Notes: generated from the sequence alone by a model not told the origin. A stretch of DNA of 64,000 nt from Cyclina sinensis (GCA_012932295.1 JAAONU010000017.1:62001-126000), one strand, 5' to 3'. Numbered from the stretch's first letter, positions 1 through 13,205 are shown. Program-made: numbers and translations.

Positions 1-1625
1 ACTGAAAGATTCAATAATTTGATAAGAGTTGAAAGCTGTCGAAAACTTTCACTCTTGTGAGAAGAAAAGGTTTTGCCGGGCTGCTTCCAAGAGAAATTGC
101 AAACTCTACGGTCAAACAGTCTATAAAATACAAGCCAGAAATATCATATAGGCGACATAAACATGCTCGCATGGAAAGCCATCTCAAGTCTTTTTCATTG
201 GTTAGAGAAGCACACAAAAGAAGGAGTTTCATGATTTTTTTGTTGTTGTTGAAGGAATCAAAATATTTGAACATAGATAAAATACATGTAATATATCTCA
301 AATAGTTCTTTTGATTTATAGCTATTAAAAACACGATGACAAAATTAGCATTTCGGATCAAAAAAACGCAGTACACATTTTCATCCTGTTTACTGATTTC
401 TCATTCGGGCCATATTTGAACAAACATTTTTATACAAACTCCTGCTTACACAAAGTCAAATTAAAATCGTCTAATTCTAGCATGTTTATATTCTATTCTT
501 TTGGACACTTTACAAACTAAAATGATTATATACCATGTTTTAGTCTGAGGTTTAAGTAATATCTGACTTTTATTCTGAAAACTTCGTTTCAGTGAAACCT
601 TAAAAATACAGAAAAATGGGAAAGAACAGGGATAGCCGGTTGCCATGCGACTTTCGCACGTGAATGAATATGTGTGACTAAAATTTCACGAGGAAACCAG
701 GACTTTGTAGAAACATCTGCTTATAGAAGTATTTTATGGTAGAAGGATTTAGAATAATTGGGTCAAGTAAAACTTGTTATTTTAGTTAATTTTTTTCTTT
801 CAATATTTCACTTGTGACTGGGTTGATTAATCCATTGAAGTAAAAGTAGTTTATTGTATCTATATTACCAGCTTGTTGATATAAAACTTTTGGAACTGTA
901 TCTTTGTGTGTAGCGATTGGATTTCGTTCTTAGCATTAAAAATAAGGCAGCAAAACACATAGTCAGCTAGTATAGTCATCGTATTAACAATATCTGGTGG
1001 CCCCTTTTCACTATGTATTATACAAAACTAAATTCTGTAGAATATTAAATCATTGATTTTCGTATTCTTGACAACGGTTATCATTACATTGAACCAGTGT
1101 TAATCGGTGCATTTGTAAAGTCTCTCTATACATCTACCACATATCGTTTTTTCACCATGTTACATGTAATACATTTGTCTATAGACAATAAAAAACACCC
1201 TTTCGGGTCTGATTACAGTCGAAAATCATTTCTCGCTATCTATTAGATTCGTTAAAACAAGTCTTAGACGGTGAAAATTGGTAATTATTTTAATTACGCA
1301 GTATGGTTAATGCATACGAGACTGCCATATTGAAATAAGAAATTAATCAAATTATCATTCTTATCCATCACCGGATACCCATGTCCGACCCTTTCCGCGA
1401 CTTAACATTTATTGGAAATGTTAACTATAAATGCCGAGGGTATCCGAAGACGATCCTTATCCGTTTAACTCATACAGAGCACCTTATTTCCCTTGTCTTA
1501 GAATTTTATGGGGTACATAAGAACACAAGCGGCACCTCTGCAGTTTTTGGTAAAATTCAATTCTGCATGTATATTCACGTGTGTTTATTTATTTTTCTCT
1601 AATCTAGAAAAGAAATGTGTATGAA
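1..1625. other. Gene-free AT-rich stretch
   Basis: I see no splice-bounded coding segment, RNA gene or clear repeat here. Short open frames exist on both strands, but they have AT-driven composition and match no family I recognise. Confidence 0.5.
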
Positions 1626-1860
1626 GTTAATATTCGGCATTCGGCATTACACATACGCGAAAAATAATGTCGTGGTAGCTCAACACTGTCATTCGACATT
1701 GGCATGAGTAAATATTTTGCATGCACGACATTCACCGTTTGGACTTCTAATCATTTGTTTCTGAATGTTGTGCTAGCACGACATTCGACATCCAAATTTT
1801 TAAATCACTCACATAGATTTTGAATGTTGAGCTAGCATATTATTCGACAATGGGATGTTT
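1626..1860. repeat. Degenerate repeats around the motif gcacgacattcgacat
   Basis: The motif gcacgacattc, or close variants followed by gaca, recurs near 1723, 1776 and 1835, at about 53-59 bp spacing. The surrounding words 'gaatgttg' and 'taatcat' are also repeated. The same motif returns near 4602. It looks like a decayed tandem or dispersed repeat; no coding potential is seen. Confidence 0.45.
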
Positions 1861-2272
1861 AATCACTGGAATTGGAAAGCGACAACGTGTTTCATAGATG
1901 TACACGGAATTCGTCAATTTAGCATATATATTTTTGTTTTTATTTCGAAAACCCATACTTTTATTTGGGCCAGAGATAGACGAGCTACAATCAAGCTTAA
2001 TTTTAATTATGTGCATTTTCATTCATTTGTAAAGAAAAATCACTGACTTTCATCGCTTTTCCTTTAAGTCACCCTAGATTTATTTCGTAAGCTATTTAAC
2101 ATCAAGATTTCGTAGGTATTGCAAATGAACGCTTAACACAGACTATAGTCTGTTGAAGAAAGGCTGAGCACTCATAGAAAAAACACCTGTCCAACATGAT
2201 GATTACAACAAACTTAAGTTGCTTCTTGAAATGGTACTACAATAGCATAATTTACTTCCTCTCATGTTGGAG

Positions 2273-2353
2273 GTTTAAATATACCAAGCACAAATAGGCG
2301 TATCATTGTCTGAAAGTTTAAATATACCAATCATAAATAGGCGTATTATTGTC
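2273..2353. repeat. 43-bp tandem duplication
   Basis: Two adjacent copies beginning gtttaaatatacca start at 2273 and 2316 and both contain ataggcgtat. They differ at only a few bases, which points to a recent local duplication. Confidence 0.75.
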
Positions 2354-5300
2354 AACTCAGTTGAAAACTTAGATACATTGTCTGCAGCTATGATTTTTGA
2401 GCATACTTCCGCACCTTCAGTACTTTGATTAATTAGATCAATAGAACAGTACAAAATAGATTATTTAGAATGACCTCAATGGTAACGTTAGGAGTGCATA
2501 ATTAAATGCAAAGATATCGAATTCGATAAATGTGAACTTTTTGAAAACTTATTTTTTTAAATCTATTTTGTTATAAATGAAAAAGTACAATCAATTTGAT
2601 GGGAGTCGTAATAAAATAACTTTGTTGCCAATGTCCCATGACATGTGTAATTTGTTAATAAAATAGCAACATGGGGGGGGGGGGAGGGGGTAAATATTCT
2701 GGTGGAGACAAAATAGTTCCTTACATTGATACAACCCCTGTAGCGGCAGTAACCATGCCAGCTGAAAACAGCTCGATCTACGCTAAAGGACATTGTCGTT
2801 TAAAAGGTTACCCTAGACAACAAATTTTGGTTATCGGGATACTTCTGGGTGCAGGAGAAGTATTTAAGGGAATCTGTAGAAAACAGCAGAAAAAATATCT
2901 CGAACAGAATATATGAGACAAATAATGCTCCAGTCAATACAATACCTTTATATCATTAATTGCGCTTATAAAGGTGTGTTTCTATTGCACGCAATGTTGA
3001 CTTTTAGACCTAACTTAAAAATAAACAGTAGCACGAAATAAAGGCAAGACAAAGGTAAGGTTTATAATACAGGATTATTTAAAGCTTCTGTCTATTGAAA
3101 AAAGTCTTGTTATGAAGAAAGTTTTGCCAAGACTTAGCAAAACATGGCATTTGCCAGAGAACGCTTCCACAGAGTCCGTGTCTTTTCAACTGACACTGAA
3201 CTATTTTGAATAACACAAACGATTGAAAACAATGCTTCAGTCATACGTAAAGTAAGTTTTGACATTTGTACCTATACAAATAGCCATTATCTGTTGATGC
3301 GAAGACATGGTTTTAAGTTACTAGCTCAAACTGACTAAAGAATCTCGAGTATTTTTATATACAAAATAATAAAGTATTAATATTGTATGAGTTTCTGACC
3401 TCACATTTAAAATCTAGTTTTGTATATGGTTTTTGGGAGTATTTCAGATTATTTCCAGGCAAATATCACATTGCAGTTATCAAAATGTTTTAGGGATCTG
3501 CTGAAAAAAAAATTGGAGAGCAAATTTACACAGTATGCCTCAGTAGGTTTCTTAAGATAAGACGTAGTCTAAGAATTTTTACGTCAATATTGCTAACCAC
3601 GTCAGTCATGGAGTTTTTAGGAAAACATATTTTTAAACCACTTGTCTAGTATCTTTTCTCCTGAATAGTTAACAATTTAAGTGTCTAAACTGATATACAT
3701 GTATGTAGCAGAAAGTGCGAAGACTTCTAAGTTTCGTGTACGTTAAGGGATAGGCCTCGCTAAAAAGTGTCTTCTGGTACTTACAGACAGAAAATATTCC
3801 TTTTTTCTACTGAAATGTGTATTTTCTTTTTAACATACCATATGAATCCATTTTGACTGTATTTAAATTACTATCCCTAAGTTAATATTTTCTACTTTAT
3901 ATCCGGTGTGGTAATCTGAGAGACGTCTAACATCAGTACTCTGGTCGACATTTTGTTGTATCCGACCCGACAGTTTTTTTCCTTCTTTATACAGTTTTAG
4001 TTTGGCTGCTCAAAAGATACAGAGTTTGAACAAAAATTGCTGACATCAAAATAAAAAAAAATGTCATCCTATTTTTAATGATTTTTCATAGATGTTGTTG
4101 GAAGTAACAACCTTTGACTTTAGTTACGAGTCCCACCCAACATGTTTTAACACAAGGAGCCGGGCTTCTATCCTTCATATTCTATTTTGAGCTATTATTT
4201 CAAAGAAAAGAAATACAATTGACCAGGTCTTCTCCAGCATAACTACTTCATCAGTACTGTCAGTGTTATGTTCTTAAAAATATAAAAATTTCGTAACCCG
4301 TTAGCACACCTATATAAACGTTAGCACAATCTCGTCAAAACAAGACATTGTGATGGTCGACCTGAACGAAGATACAGATCATTGGCCTTTCGCATGTTAC
4401 TTAAACTAGTATAGACCTGTTATATCCCATTTCAATTTGTTGCTATTTATGGAAAATCAAGAAATGCGTGTCGTGATTGGAGGCTTGTACTGCGATATAA
4501 GCAGTTCAAAGCAGTTTTATAATGAAGTAAAATTCATGCATGTGAAGTACATTCGACACAGGTAAATCCAAATCGGGGTTTTAATCATTTGTTCGTTTTG
4601 CAAGCACGACATTCGACATTTAAATTATTAAAACTTCGACTGTCGAATGCGTGTAACGTTTACTTCTGCCAATGTTGAGTTAACACCTATTTCATTTCAG
4701 CCTTTGTCCAATATCGTATATTGAGCCAATGTTAAATTCATTGTAGTCCATGCCCTTTAAAGTAAATAAAAGATGAAGTTATATCTTGTGACAAAAGTGC
4801 TGGTTTTTTGGCTCTTCACATCGAAGTTAATCGTCAAAAAGCTCTTCCATATAACCATGACGCTTATTTTCATATTTCTGGTAGGTGGCTAATTTTAAGA
4901 CACACTTGAACTAAACATCGGTGATTCGGATATACTCGTTAATCCTTACCTAAACATTCGAAAATATAAAGACTGGCAATGATTTTTTTTGCTCAATTTT
5001 TTCGTGATTTTCTTTCAGCTTCATTGACAATTTAAAATGTAAACCCACGAATTGCAGAATAAGCCGATTACAACGTAAATGCCATGTTCCTTGATAACGT
5101 TTAGACATAAATGTTTTTCTTCTGCACATTGTTTTACCTAAAATGTTTACGTCTTGGGATATTTGACACGACATACACAAATGCTTATATGACAGAATTC
5201 TGTGTAAATATTTTGAAAACTACGGTTTTGTGGATTAAAAAAATACAACCATGCTCAAAACAGATAAATACATTTTATCTTGAGGACTTGTCATTACAAA

Positions 5301-6052
5301 TATTAAAATGCCAAGAAATATACCTAACATGCTAATTAAGAATTCTTTGCAGGGATTTTTCTGTAGAAAAATACTGATTTGCTGCATGAGAAAATAATGT
5401 ATTCAACTGGCTCATAAAATAGTTTCTAATCTAAGATAGGTCATGGATTGAAAAAGATGATTATTTTTTTCACGTTTGATTCATTTTAGGACTTTAATGT
5501 AAATTGCTTTGTGAATGGTTGAAGTAATTTTTATTCAACATGCAAAAATTAACCGTTTAGGTGATGTCATTTCTTTTAAACATTTGCATTTTAGCATAAA
5601 AGCCATTCTTAGCAGCCCTAATGTAAAGGTATATGAAATAAATGCTTCAGAACTATGTATGTCTTTTTAATTTCTGTACGTGTTTAAGTGACCAAAGAAA
5701 GAACGGATATGTACATAATTAACACCTTATGTTACCCGTCTGTATTTGATATTTAAACTTTTAGTCGACTTTCTCTATTTCTGAGTTGTGATTTAATGGA
5801 AGGACTGATTTGCGCTAGACAAATTCCTGTAAAACGTATTTGCATAATCAAAATCTGTCTGTCTACGGTAATGAATAGAAATTATTTGTCTCTAATAAAT
5901 GACTAATGTTTTTATAGAAAATACAGTAGCGTGACTAGTTTTCTTGGTTTGGAGGAAAATATTTTGAACACAATTACGTTCATTTACAAGAATTTTCCCT
6001 TATTCTACATTAATTTCCCGTCATTAAAGAACATCTTCTCTCTAGATAATGT
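2354..6052. other. Gene-free stretch with a poly-G tract and one dispersed motif
   Basis: A G-rich run lies at about 2672-2690. A copy of the acgacattcgacat motif lies at 4602-4620. No exon with convincing splice sites and no RNA gene was found. Confidence 0.45.
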
Positions 6053-6165
6053 AGCAGTACACGAAGATAGCAGAACACGGAGATAGCAGAACACGGAGGT
6101 AGCAGAACACGGAGGTAACAGAACACGGAGGTAGCAGAACACGGAGGTAACAGAACACAGAGATA
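6053..6165. repeat. 16-bp minisatellite, about 7 copies
   Basis: The unit agcagaacacggaggt repeats at exactly 16-bp spacing, with starts at 6069, 6085, 6101, 6117, 6133 and 6149. The edge copies are slightly diverged. Confidence 0.9.
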
Positions 6166-6433
6166 TGGTCATACTTCCCTGTCAATATGAGAGTTTCTTA
6201 ATCGAGAAAGTGGTAAGCGTGTGTCTTTTATATGAAAGAAGAAAGACAAAATAGTCCACCAATCTTTTCAACATGTATACATTGCATTCGATGATGCCTT
6301 AAATTCGTTAGCCGTTTATCTCTTATTCGATTTTTTTCTCTTTTACAAGATACAATTTTTTATTTAAAAAAAAGACAATTTTACTACGGATAATGAAAAC
6401 TATTCCGCCGGAAGTTGCAAACGAACATCACGG

Positions 6434-6438
<5 letters not shown>

Positions 6439-6490
<52 letters not shown>
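6439..6490. repeat. (CA)n followed by (TA)n microsatellite
   Basis: A pure CA run passes directly into a short TA run. This TA run abuts the left end of the TIR element at 6491, and a longer TA run abuts its right end. The element therefore appears to have inserted in, or generated, a TA tract. Confidence 0.95.
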
Positions 6491-6491
<1 letters not shown>

Positions 6492-7779
6492 GTTACAGCC
6501 AATCTGTGAAATCAGCCGTTTCATGAAATGGCTAAAATCTTTAGCCTTTTCGTGAAATGACTAATTCACTCAGCCGTTTCATGAAACGGCTAAATATTTC
6601 AGCCTTTTCATGAAATGGCTAAAATCTCCATGTCAGTGTTACACAGATTGACTGGTTCAGTTTCAGCCAATCTATGTAATAATGTCTTGAGTTTAGTTAT
6701 GCCTTAGATATCATAACTGGTATAATTTATTTGAATATACCACAAAAAACAATAAAAAAGAACATATTTAAAATGATCATAGTCAAATTAAAGCAACACA
6801 GCATCGTGCAAGCTAATTAAAACGTATGATAAACCCCACTCCCACTACCCTTTGATTATCTACATTGGTTGCTTTGATCATGGTTTAAGTGACAAATTGT
6901 GTAACTAATCATCATTAATAATTGGATAATTATACTTGGTTTACTAATGTAAGTAACCCCACTACCACTACCATTTGATTATCTACATTGATTGCTTTGA
7001 TCAAGGTTTAAGTGACTAATTGTGTAACTAATCATCATTAATAATTGGATAATTATAATTGGTTTACTGAAGTATTTTATATTAATAGTTACTTGTTCTG
7101 AATTTCATTACTTCTTTGATCATACCTGAAAAAAAGAAAACTTGAATTGTGTCAACAAGAATAAGTAGAACGATGTATGTGAATTAAACATGAACATTTT
7201 GTGTGGTGTTGATAATGTACATTATTGATATGTGCTTCTAGAGTCTGATAATGGTATGTTGCTGATATTGTGTACTTTTATAGGTGAAGGAAAAATCGTT
7301 CCTGTGCAAAAGTGAGTTCTTAGTATCTCATGTTGTGTGATTCAATTACTTTGAAAATTAGATGACAATTTAAAATCTTTTGCCCAAGATAATAGGAAAA
7401 AATTGTAATGTAATTATTGTGCCAGTATGAAATTGAAAATCTCATTATATTATCTGGATCACTCATGGCACATACAACTGATCATTTGATGTGCTTACAT
7501 AATGTGCTTTATTATGCTAATTGTTTTATCCAATGTTCAGAACTTTAATAAAAAGATGGTGTAAACTTCAGTCTTTGTCTTGTTGTCTTGTTTTGTTTTA
7601 AAGGCTTGTTTCTTAGTTTAGCCGTTTCATGAAATGACTAAAGCAAATTTTTAGCCATTTCATGAAAAGGCTGAAATATTTAGCCGTTTCATGAAACGGC
7701 TGAGTGAATTAGTCATTTCACGAAAAGGCTAAAAATTTTAGCCATTTCATGAAACGGCTGATTTCACAGATTGGCTGTA

Positions 7780-7782
<3 letters not shown>
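6491..7782. mobile_element. Non-autonomous TIR element with palindrome-array ends
   Basis: The left end reads tgttacagccaatctgtgaa, and the right end is its reverse complement. The two termini match as inverted repeats over about 145 bp with few mismatches. Each terminus is a row of 20-bp palindromes of the form AGCCnTTTCATGAAAnGGCT. In the left arm these start at 6514, 6543, 6572 and 6601, an exact 29-bp period. In the right arm they start at 7620, 7653, 7682, 7711 and 7740. The interior holds no transposase, only a 123-bp tandem duplication. Both flanks are TA microsatellite, consistent with TA target use. This is a MITE-like element whose superfamily I cannot assign; the palindromes could be transposase-binding or cruciform-forming subterminal repeats. 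Confidence 0.88.
6836..7078. repeat. 123-bp tandem duplication inside the TIR element
   Basis: Two copies share tttgattatctacattg, starting at 6851 and 6974, and tgtgtaactaatcatcatt. They are about 95% alike by eye. Confidence 0.85.

Positions 7783-7849
<67 letters not shown>
7783..7849. repeat. (TA)n microsatellite
   Basis: A near-pure TA run directly follows the right terminus of the TIR element. Confidence 0.95.
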
Positions 7850-7850
<1 letters not shown>

Positions 7851-9539
7851 TTTTATTGTAAAGTATTATACAGTTAATAGTTTTAACTAAATACAGTTAC
7901 ACTGCTTTCTTCTATATGTTTCTGCTGCTGATTTATGTATAAAACATCCTAATTAAGTCTTAAGACTTGAGATCAACTCTGTAAAATTTATTTTACTCTG
8001 TAGAACTATTTAATATGAATTTTTATGAAGTGCCGCCACTTAGAAAACCTTTTACAAGAATGGCCAGCGTTCAGGTCAGAAACTTTTACACGAACGGTTT
8101 TCACATTTCTATTTTTCAGCTTCTGGTCCAATCCTGTATTAACAAAGCTTTTGCTGACTCGGTTGTCTGAGCAAACAGGTTGATTCATACAGTTAGATCA
8201 ATAAGTGCATGTTTTCAGATAATAATTATACGTCACGGAAAATCTTCAGGTGCAAAGACATGTTTCGTATATAATTAATTGCTGTATTTTCGTAAATATG
8301 TATCTGACTTGAAATTCCAGCTGTTTTCAACTTCAAGGCTAGCAGATATTCATAACTTCGTATACATTGGTCAAATCTCACTATGTATTAAAGAGGAGAG
8401 AACAAATATACTAATACCTAAATATTATCCCGATCAGCATCTATTGATATTTGATAATAAAACATAACGAATTATCACAGAAAAAATGTGATATTTTTCG
8501 AATTATCACCTACAATTTTATACAGATTTCGTTTTGATCAAATGGTTTTATATATCTTTTTTAAGTCTAATTTACATACTTTAAAATACTTCAAAATAAA
8601 AAAGACAGCCTGTAAGAAGTTTATGACGCTGTTGGCCGATACTTATCTATAAACATATACAACTGAAAAGTATAAAAAGAAATAAAATAAATACTTAATT
8701 ATGAAAGTAGTGTGACGTGTTATGAAAAGTACAATACTATTTTTTATTTATCTTTAAGAGATAATTAACATTATTTTCGTTTTATAATTAATTAATTTTG
8801 CATTCTTCTAGAGATGGTCGGAGTGTTCACTGACACAGACAGATATAAATATATTTATAAGGCATATTAGTGAATTTTAGAAATTATTGAAACGTTCTCA
8901 GACAGGCATCAAACTTGGTATATGAGTGCCTTATGTCTTCGCATTTGTGAAACAAGTACTATCTCTTTACCCCAAGTGTCTGTGAATAAGAATGGATCAA
9001 TTATTGACCGTTCATTCAACCTGTACATATTTGACAAAATGAACTAATGTAAGCTTCTTTGAAACCTGTCTATTATCAGATTACCTGTTGTCTAGACATC
9101 GGGTTATTTTAGGTTTTTATGTACCCCGATATGTTTTTTTTGTATATTTTTTATGTGACTTGCTGCTTGCTGACGCAATAAACGCACCCTGTGAAAAGAA
9201 TTTCAATCTTCGATCATTCTCTTTATATAAATATAGGCACCCAAAAGGGAAGGCCATGCTTACTTTCCACGTCTGTAATGGAAATGATTTATTGTATCTA
9301 TATGAATGTTTGAAACAATCCTATTGTACCAAGTGGTCTTTATTTAAACACGCCGATAAATGTTGGTCGTGAAAGGTTCGCAAAAACGAGGCAAAAACAA
9401 GGAGGGTCTTCTTTACGTACATAAAAAAATGTTAAAGTATTTATACCTTCTTCTAATTGACGCACACGAAAGGTAACAGAATATTCTTAACATAAACAGA
9501 AACTGTACTAACACTGCAAATACAAGGTGCCAGAGGAAG
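7850..9539. other. Gene-free AT-rich stretch
   Basis: A 94-codon open frame lies at 9088-9372 on the plus strand. It matches nothing I recognise and lacks supporting splice signals. Otherwise I see nothing in this stretch. Confidence 0.4.
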
Positions 9540-10380
9540 AATTTGTACCAACAGCACGCTTTGTGTCAATAGCACGCTTTGTGCCACACTACACTCTGTA
9601 CCAACAGCTAGCTTTGTGTCAGTAGCACGCTTTGTGCCAACACTACACTCTGTACCAACAGCTAGCTTTGTGTCAATAGCACGATTTGTGCCAACAGTAC
9701 ACTCTGTACCAACAGCTAGCTTTGTGTCAATAGCACGTTTTGTGCCAACAGCAAACACTGTACCAATAGCATACTCTGTACAAACGGCACATTCTGTATC
9801 AACATTACACTCTGTACCAACAGCACGCTTTGTGCCAACTGCAAACACTGTGCCAATAGCATACTCTGTACCAACGGCAAACACTGTGTCAATAGCATAC
9901 TCTGTACCAAAGGCACATTCTGTATCAACAGTACACTCTGTACCAACAGCACGCTTTGTGCCAAACAGCACACTCTGTACCAACAGCATACTTTGTGCCA
10001 ACAGCACGCTTTGTGTCAACAGCACACTCTGTAATAACAGGACACTTTGTGCCAACAGAAAACTCTGTGCCAACAGCACACTCTGTACCAACAGCATATT
10101 CTGTACCAATAACACATTCTATACCAAAAGCGCACTCTGTACCAATAACACATTCTGTACCAAAAGCACACTTTGTACCAAAGCATATTATGTACCGACA
10201 ACACAGTCTGTACTAACGTATTTTCTGTACACAAACACAAACTGTACTAACAGCAAATACAAGTTACACAAACAAATCTTTACCAGCAAATACAAGGTAC
10301 CAGAAGAATAATTTATGCCAACAGCACATTCTGTACCAACAGCAACACAAACTGTACTTACAGCAAAAATAGAATAATTT
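9540..10380. repeat. 18-bp minisatellite array
   Basis: Units of the form accaacagcacnctntgt repeat at 18 bp; for example, gcacgctttgt starts at 9554 and 9572. Because 18 is a multiple of three, long open frames run through the array on both strands. They encode six-residue repeats such as SVPTAR. I treat these as by-products of the repeat, not as genes. Copies become more diverged to the right. Confidence 0.92.
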
Positions 10381-10839
10381 GAGACAGCATTACACTCTGT
10401 ACCGACAACATATCCTGTACATAAATACAAAATGTATATCAACACATACTATACAAATAACACATTTTTGCAACGTCATATTCTGTATCAAAAACAAATC
10501 CTTCACCAAAAACACATTCTATACGAGCCACATAATTATTACACATAATATTCAAAGAACATATTCTATACGAACCTCATATTCTGTTACAAAAACACAT
10601 ATTGTACCAGTAATACATTCTATAAGAACAACATATCACGTACCAAAAATACAAACTATACCAACAACACATACTTTACAAAGAACATGTTCTATACGAA
10701 CCTCATATTATGTAACAAGAACAAATATTTTACCAGTAACACATTCTATACAGAATTCTATATACACCACATTGTTTGAGAAAACAAGAACTTCAAAAGC
10801 GTGACTCATACACGTAGCCTAAGTGTACAGTTACTTAAA
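10381..10839. repeat. Degenerate continuation between the 18-bp and 41-bp arrays
   Basis: Words such as 'accagtaacacattctata' and 'tatacgaacctcatatt' repeat loosely. The composition stays like that of the 18-bp array, while the ACCAGTA...CA words of the next array begin to appear. Confidence 0.55.
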
Positions 10840-13205
10840 GGTCAAAACCAGTGTACATAGTCTGATAAAACAAGAACTTAAAATGAAAAACCAGTACACA
10901 TAGTCTGAGAGTACAAGAAATTCAAGAAAATAACCAGTACAGATAGTCTGAGTACAAGAAATTTAAGAGAATAACCAGTACACATAGTCTGAGTACAAGA
11001 AATCCAAGAGAATAACCAGTACACATAGTCTGAGTACAACAAATTCAAGAAAATAACCAGTACGGAAAGTCTGAGTACAAGAAATTCAAGAAAATAACCA
11101 GTACACATAGTCTGAGTACAACAAATTCAAGAGAATAACCAGTACACATAGTCTGAGTACAACAAATTCAAGAAAATAACCAGTACACATAGTCTGAGTA
11201 CAAGAAATCCAAGAAAATAACCAGTACACATAGTCTGAGTACAACAAATTCAAAAGAATAACCAGTACACATAGTCTGAGTACAACAAATTCAAGAAAAT
11301 AACCAGTACACATAGTCTGAGAACAAGAAATCCAAGAGAATAACCAGTACAGATAGTCTGAGTACAAGAAATTTAAGAGAATAACCAGTACACATAGTCT
11401 GAGTACAAGACATTTAAGAGAATAACCAGTACACATAGTCTGAGAGAACAAGTAATTTTAGGGAATTACCAGTACGTATAGTTTGAGAGAACAAGAAATT
11501 TAAGAGAATAACCAGTGCACATACTCTGAGAGAACAAGAAATTTAAGAGAATAAGCAGTACACATAGTCTTAGATAACAAGAAATTTAAGAGAATAACCA
11601 GTACACAAAGTCTGAGAGAACAAGAAATTTAAGAGAATAACCAGTACACATAGTCTGAGTACAATATAATTAAGGGAATAACCAGTACACATAGTCTGAG
11701 TACAATATATTTAAGAGAATAACCAGTACACATAGTCTGAGTACAATATAATTAAGAAAATAACCAGTACACATAGTCTGAGTACAATATATTTAAGGGA
11801 GTAACCAGTACACATAGTCTGAGTACAATATATTTCAGAGAATAACCAGTACACATAGTATGAGAGAACAAGAAATTTATGAGAATAACCAGTACACATA
11901 GTCTGAGTACAAGAAATTTAACAGAATAGCCAGTACACATAGTCTGAGAGAACAAGAAATTTAAGAGAATAAGCAGTACACAAAGTCTGAGAGTACAAGA
12001 AATTTAAGAGAATAACCAGTACACCTAGTCTGAGATAACAAGAAATTTAAGAGAATCACCAGTACACATAGTCTGAGAGTACAAGAAATTTAAGAGAATA
12101 ACCAGTACACATAGTCTGAGAGAACAAGAAATTTTATGACAATAACCATTACACATAGTCTGAGAGTACAAGTAATTTTATGACAATAACCATTACACAT
12201 AGTCTGAGTACAAGTAATGTTATGACAATAACCATAACACATAGTTTGAGTACAAGTAATTTTATGACAATAACCATTACCCATAGTCTGGGTGCAAGAA
12301 ATTTAAGAGAATAATAACCGGTTCACATAGTCTGAGAATGCAAATATACTTTAAGGGAATAATCAATACACATAGTCTGAGAGTAAAATAACACATTGCC
12401 TGAGATTACAAGAACTTTAAGGTGATGATTCGTACACATAGCCTTACAGTACAAGAACTTTAAGGTGATAATTCGTACACATAGCCTGACAGAAGAAGAA
12501 CTTTAAGGTGATGACTCGTACACATAGCCTGACAGTACAAGAAGTTTAAGGTGATAATTCGTACACATTGCCTGAGACTACAAGAACTTTAAGGTGATAA
12601 TTCGTACACATAGCCTGACAGTACAAGAACTTTAAGGTGATAATTCGTACACATAGCTTGACAGTGCAAGAACTTTAAGGTGATGACTCGTACACATAGC
12701 CTGACAGTACAAGAACTTTAAGGTGATAATTCGTACACATAGCCTGACAGTACAAGAACTTTAAGGTGATGACTCGTACACATAGCCTGACAATAGAATA
12801 ACTTGAGAATGACCAGTACACATAGCCTGAGAGTAAAATAACTTTATGAGAATGACTCGTACACAAAGCCTGGAGGTTCACTAATTTTAAGGGAATGACT
12901 CTTACATAGGGCCTTAGAGTTCACAAACTTTAAGAGAATGACCCGTACACATAGCCTAAGAGAGCATGAACTTTAAATGAATGACCAGTACACATAGCCT
13001 GAAAGTTCACGAGCTTTAAGAGAATGACTCTTATACATCGTCTAAGAGTACAGGAAGTTTAAAGGAATGACTCGTACACATAGCTTGAGAGTACAAGAAC
13101 TGTTATGGAATGACCAGTACGCATAGCCTGAAAGTTCACAAACTTTAAGAGAATAACTCGTACACATAGCCTGAGAGTACAAGAACTTTTAAGGAATGAC
13201 CAGTA
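10840..13205. repeat. 41-bp satellite array with subfamilies
   Basis: The unit contains ataaccagtacacatagtct followed by gagtacaagaaatt. Period is 41 bp, or 43 bp where 'gagaga' replaces 'gagta'. From about 12400 to 12790 a distinct subfamily takes over, with units reading aactttaaggtgat, aattcgtacacatagcct. From about 12790 to 13205 variants are mixed. Short open frames such as QTMCTGYS come from the repeat itself. Confidence 0.93.

Noticed and set aside
6514..6620. CRISPR-like look of evenly spaced 20-bp palindromes
   Set aside because: The spacers are 9 bp and not unique, the array is mirrored at the other end of an inverted-repeat element, and the genome is eukaryotic.
9088..9372. 94-codon plus-strand frame
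   Set aside because: It matches no recognisable family, lacks splice or promoter support, and is of a length that can occur by chance.
9453..10311. Open frames of 220 and 231 codons on opposite strands with hexapeptide repeats
   Set aside because: The unit is 18 bp, so any stop-free unit stays open on repetition. There is no conserved start, no splice signal, and several frames are open at once.
10878..12284. Repeat peptides such as QTMCTGYS on the minus strand
   Set aside because: They arise from the 41-bp satellite. Frames shift between units and match no protein.
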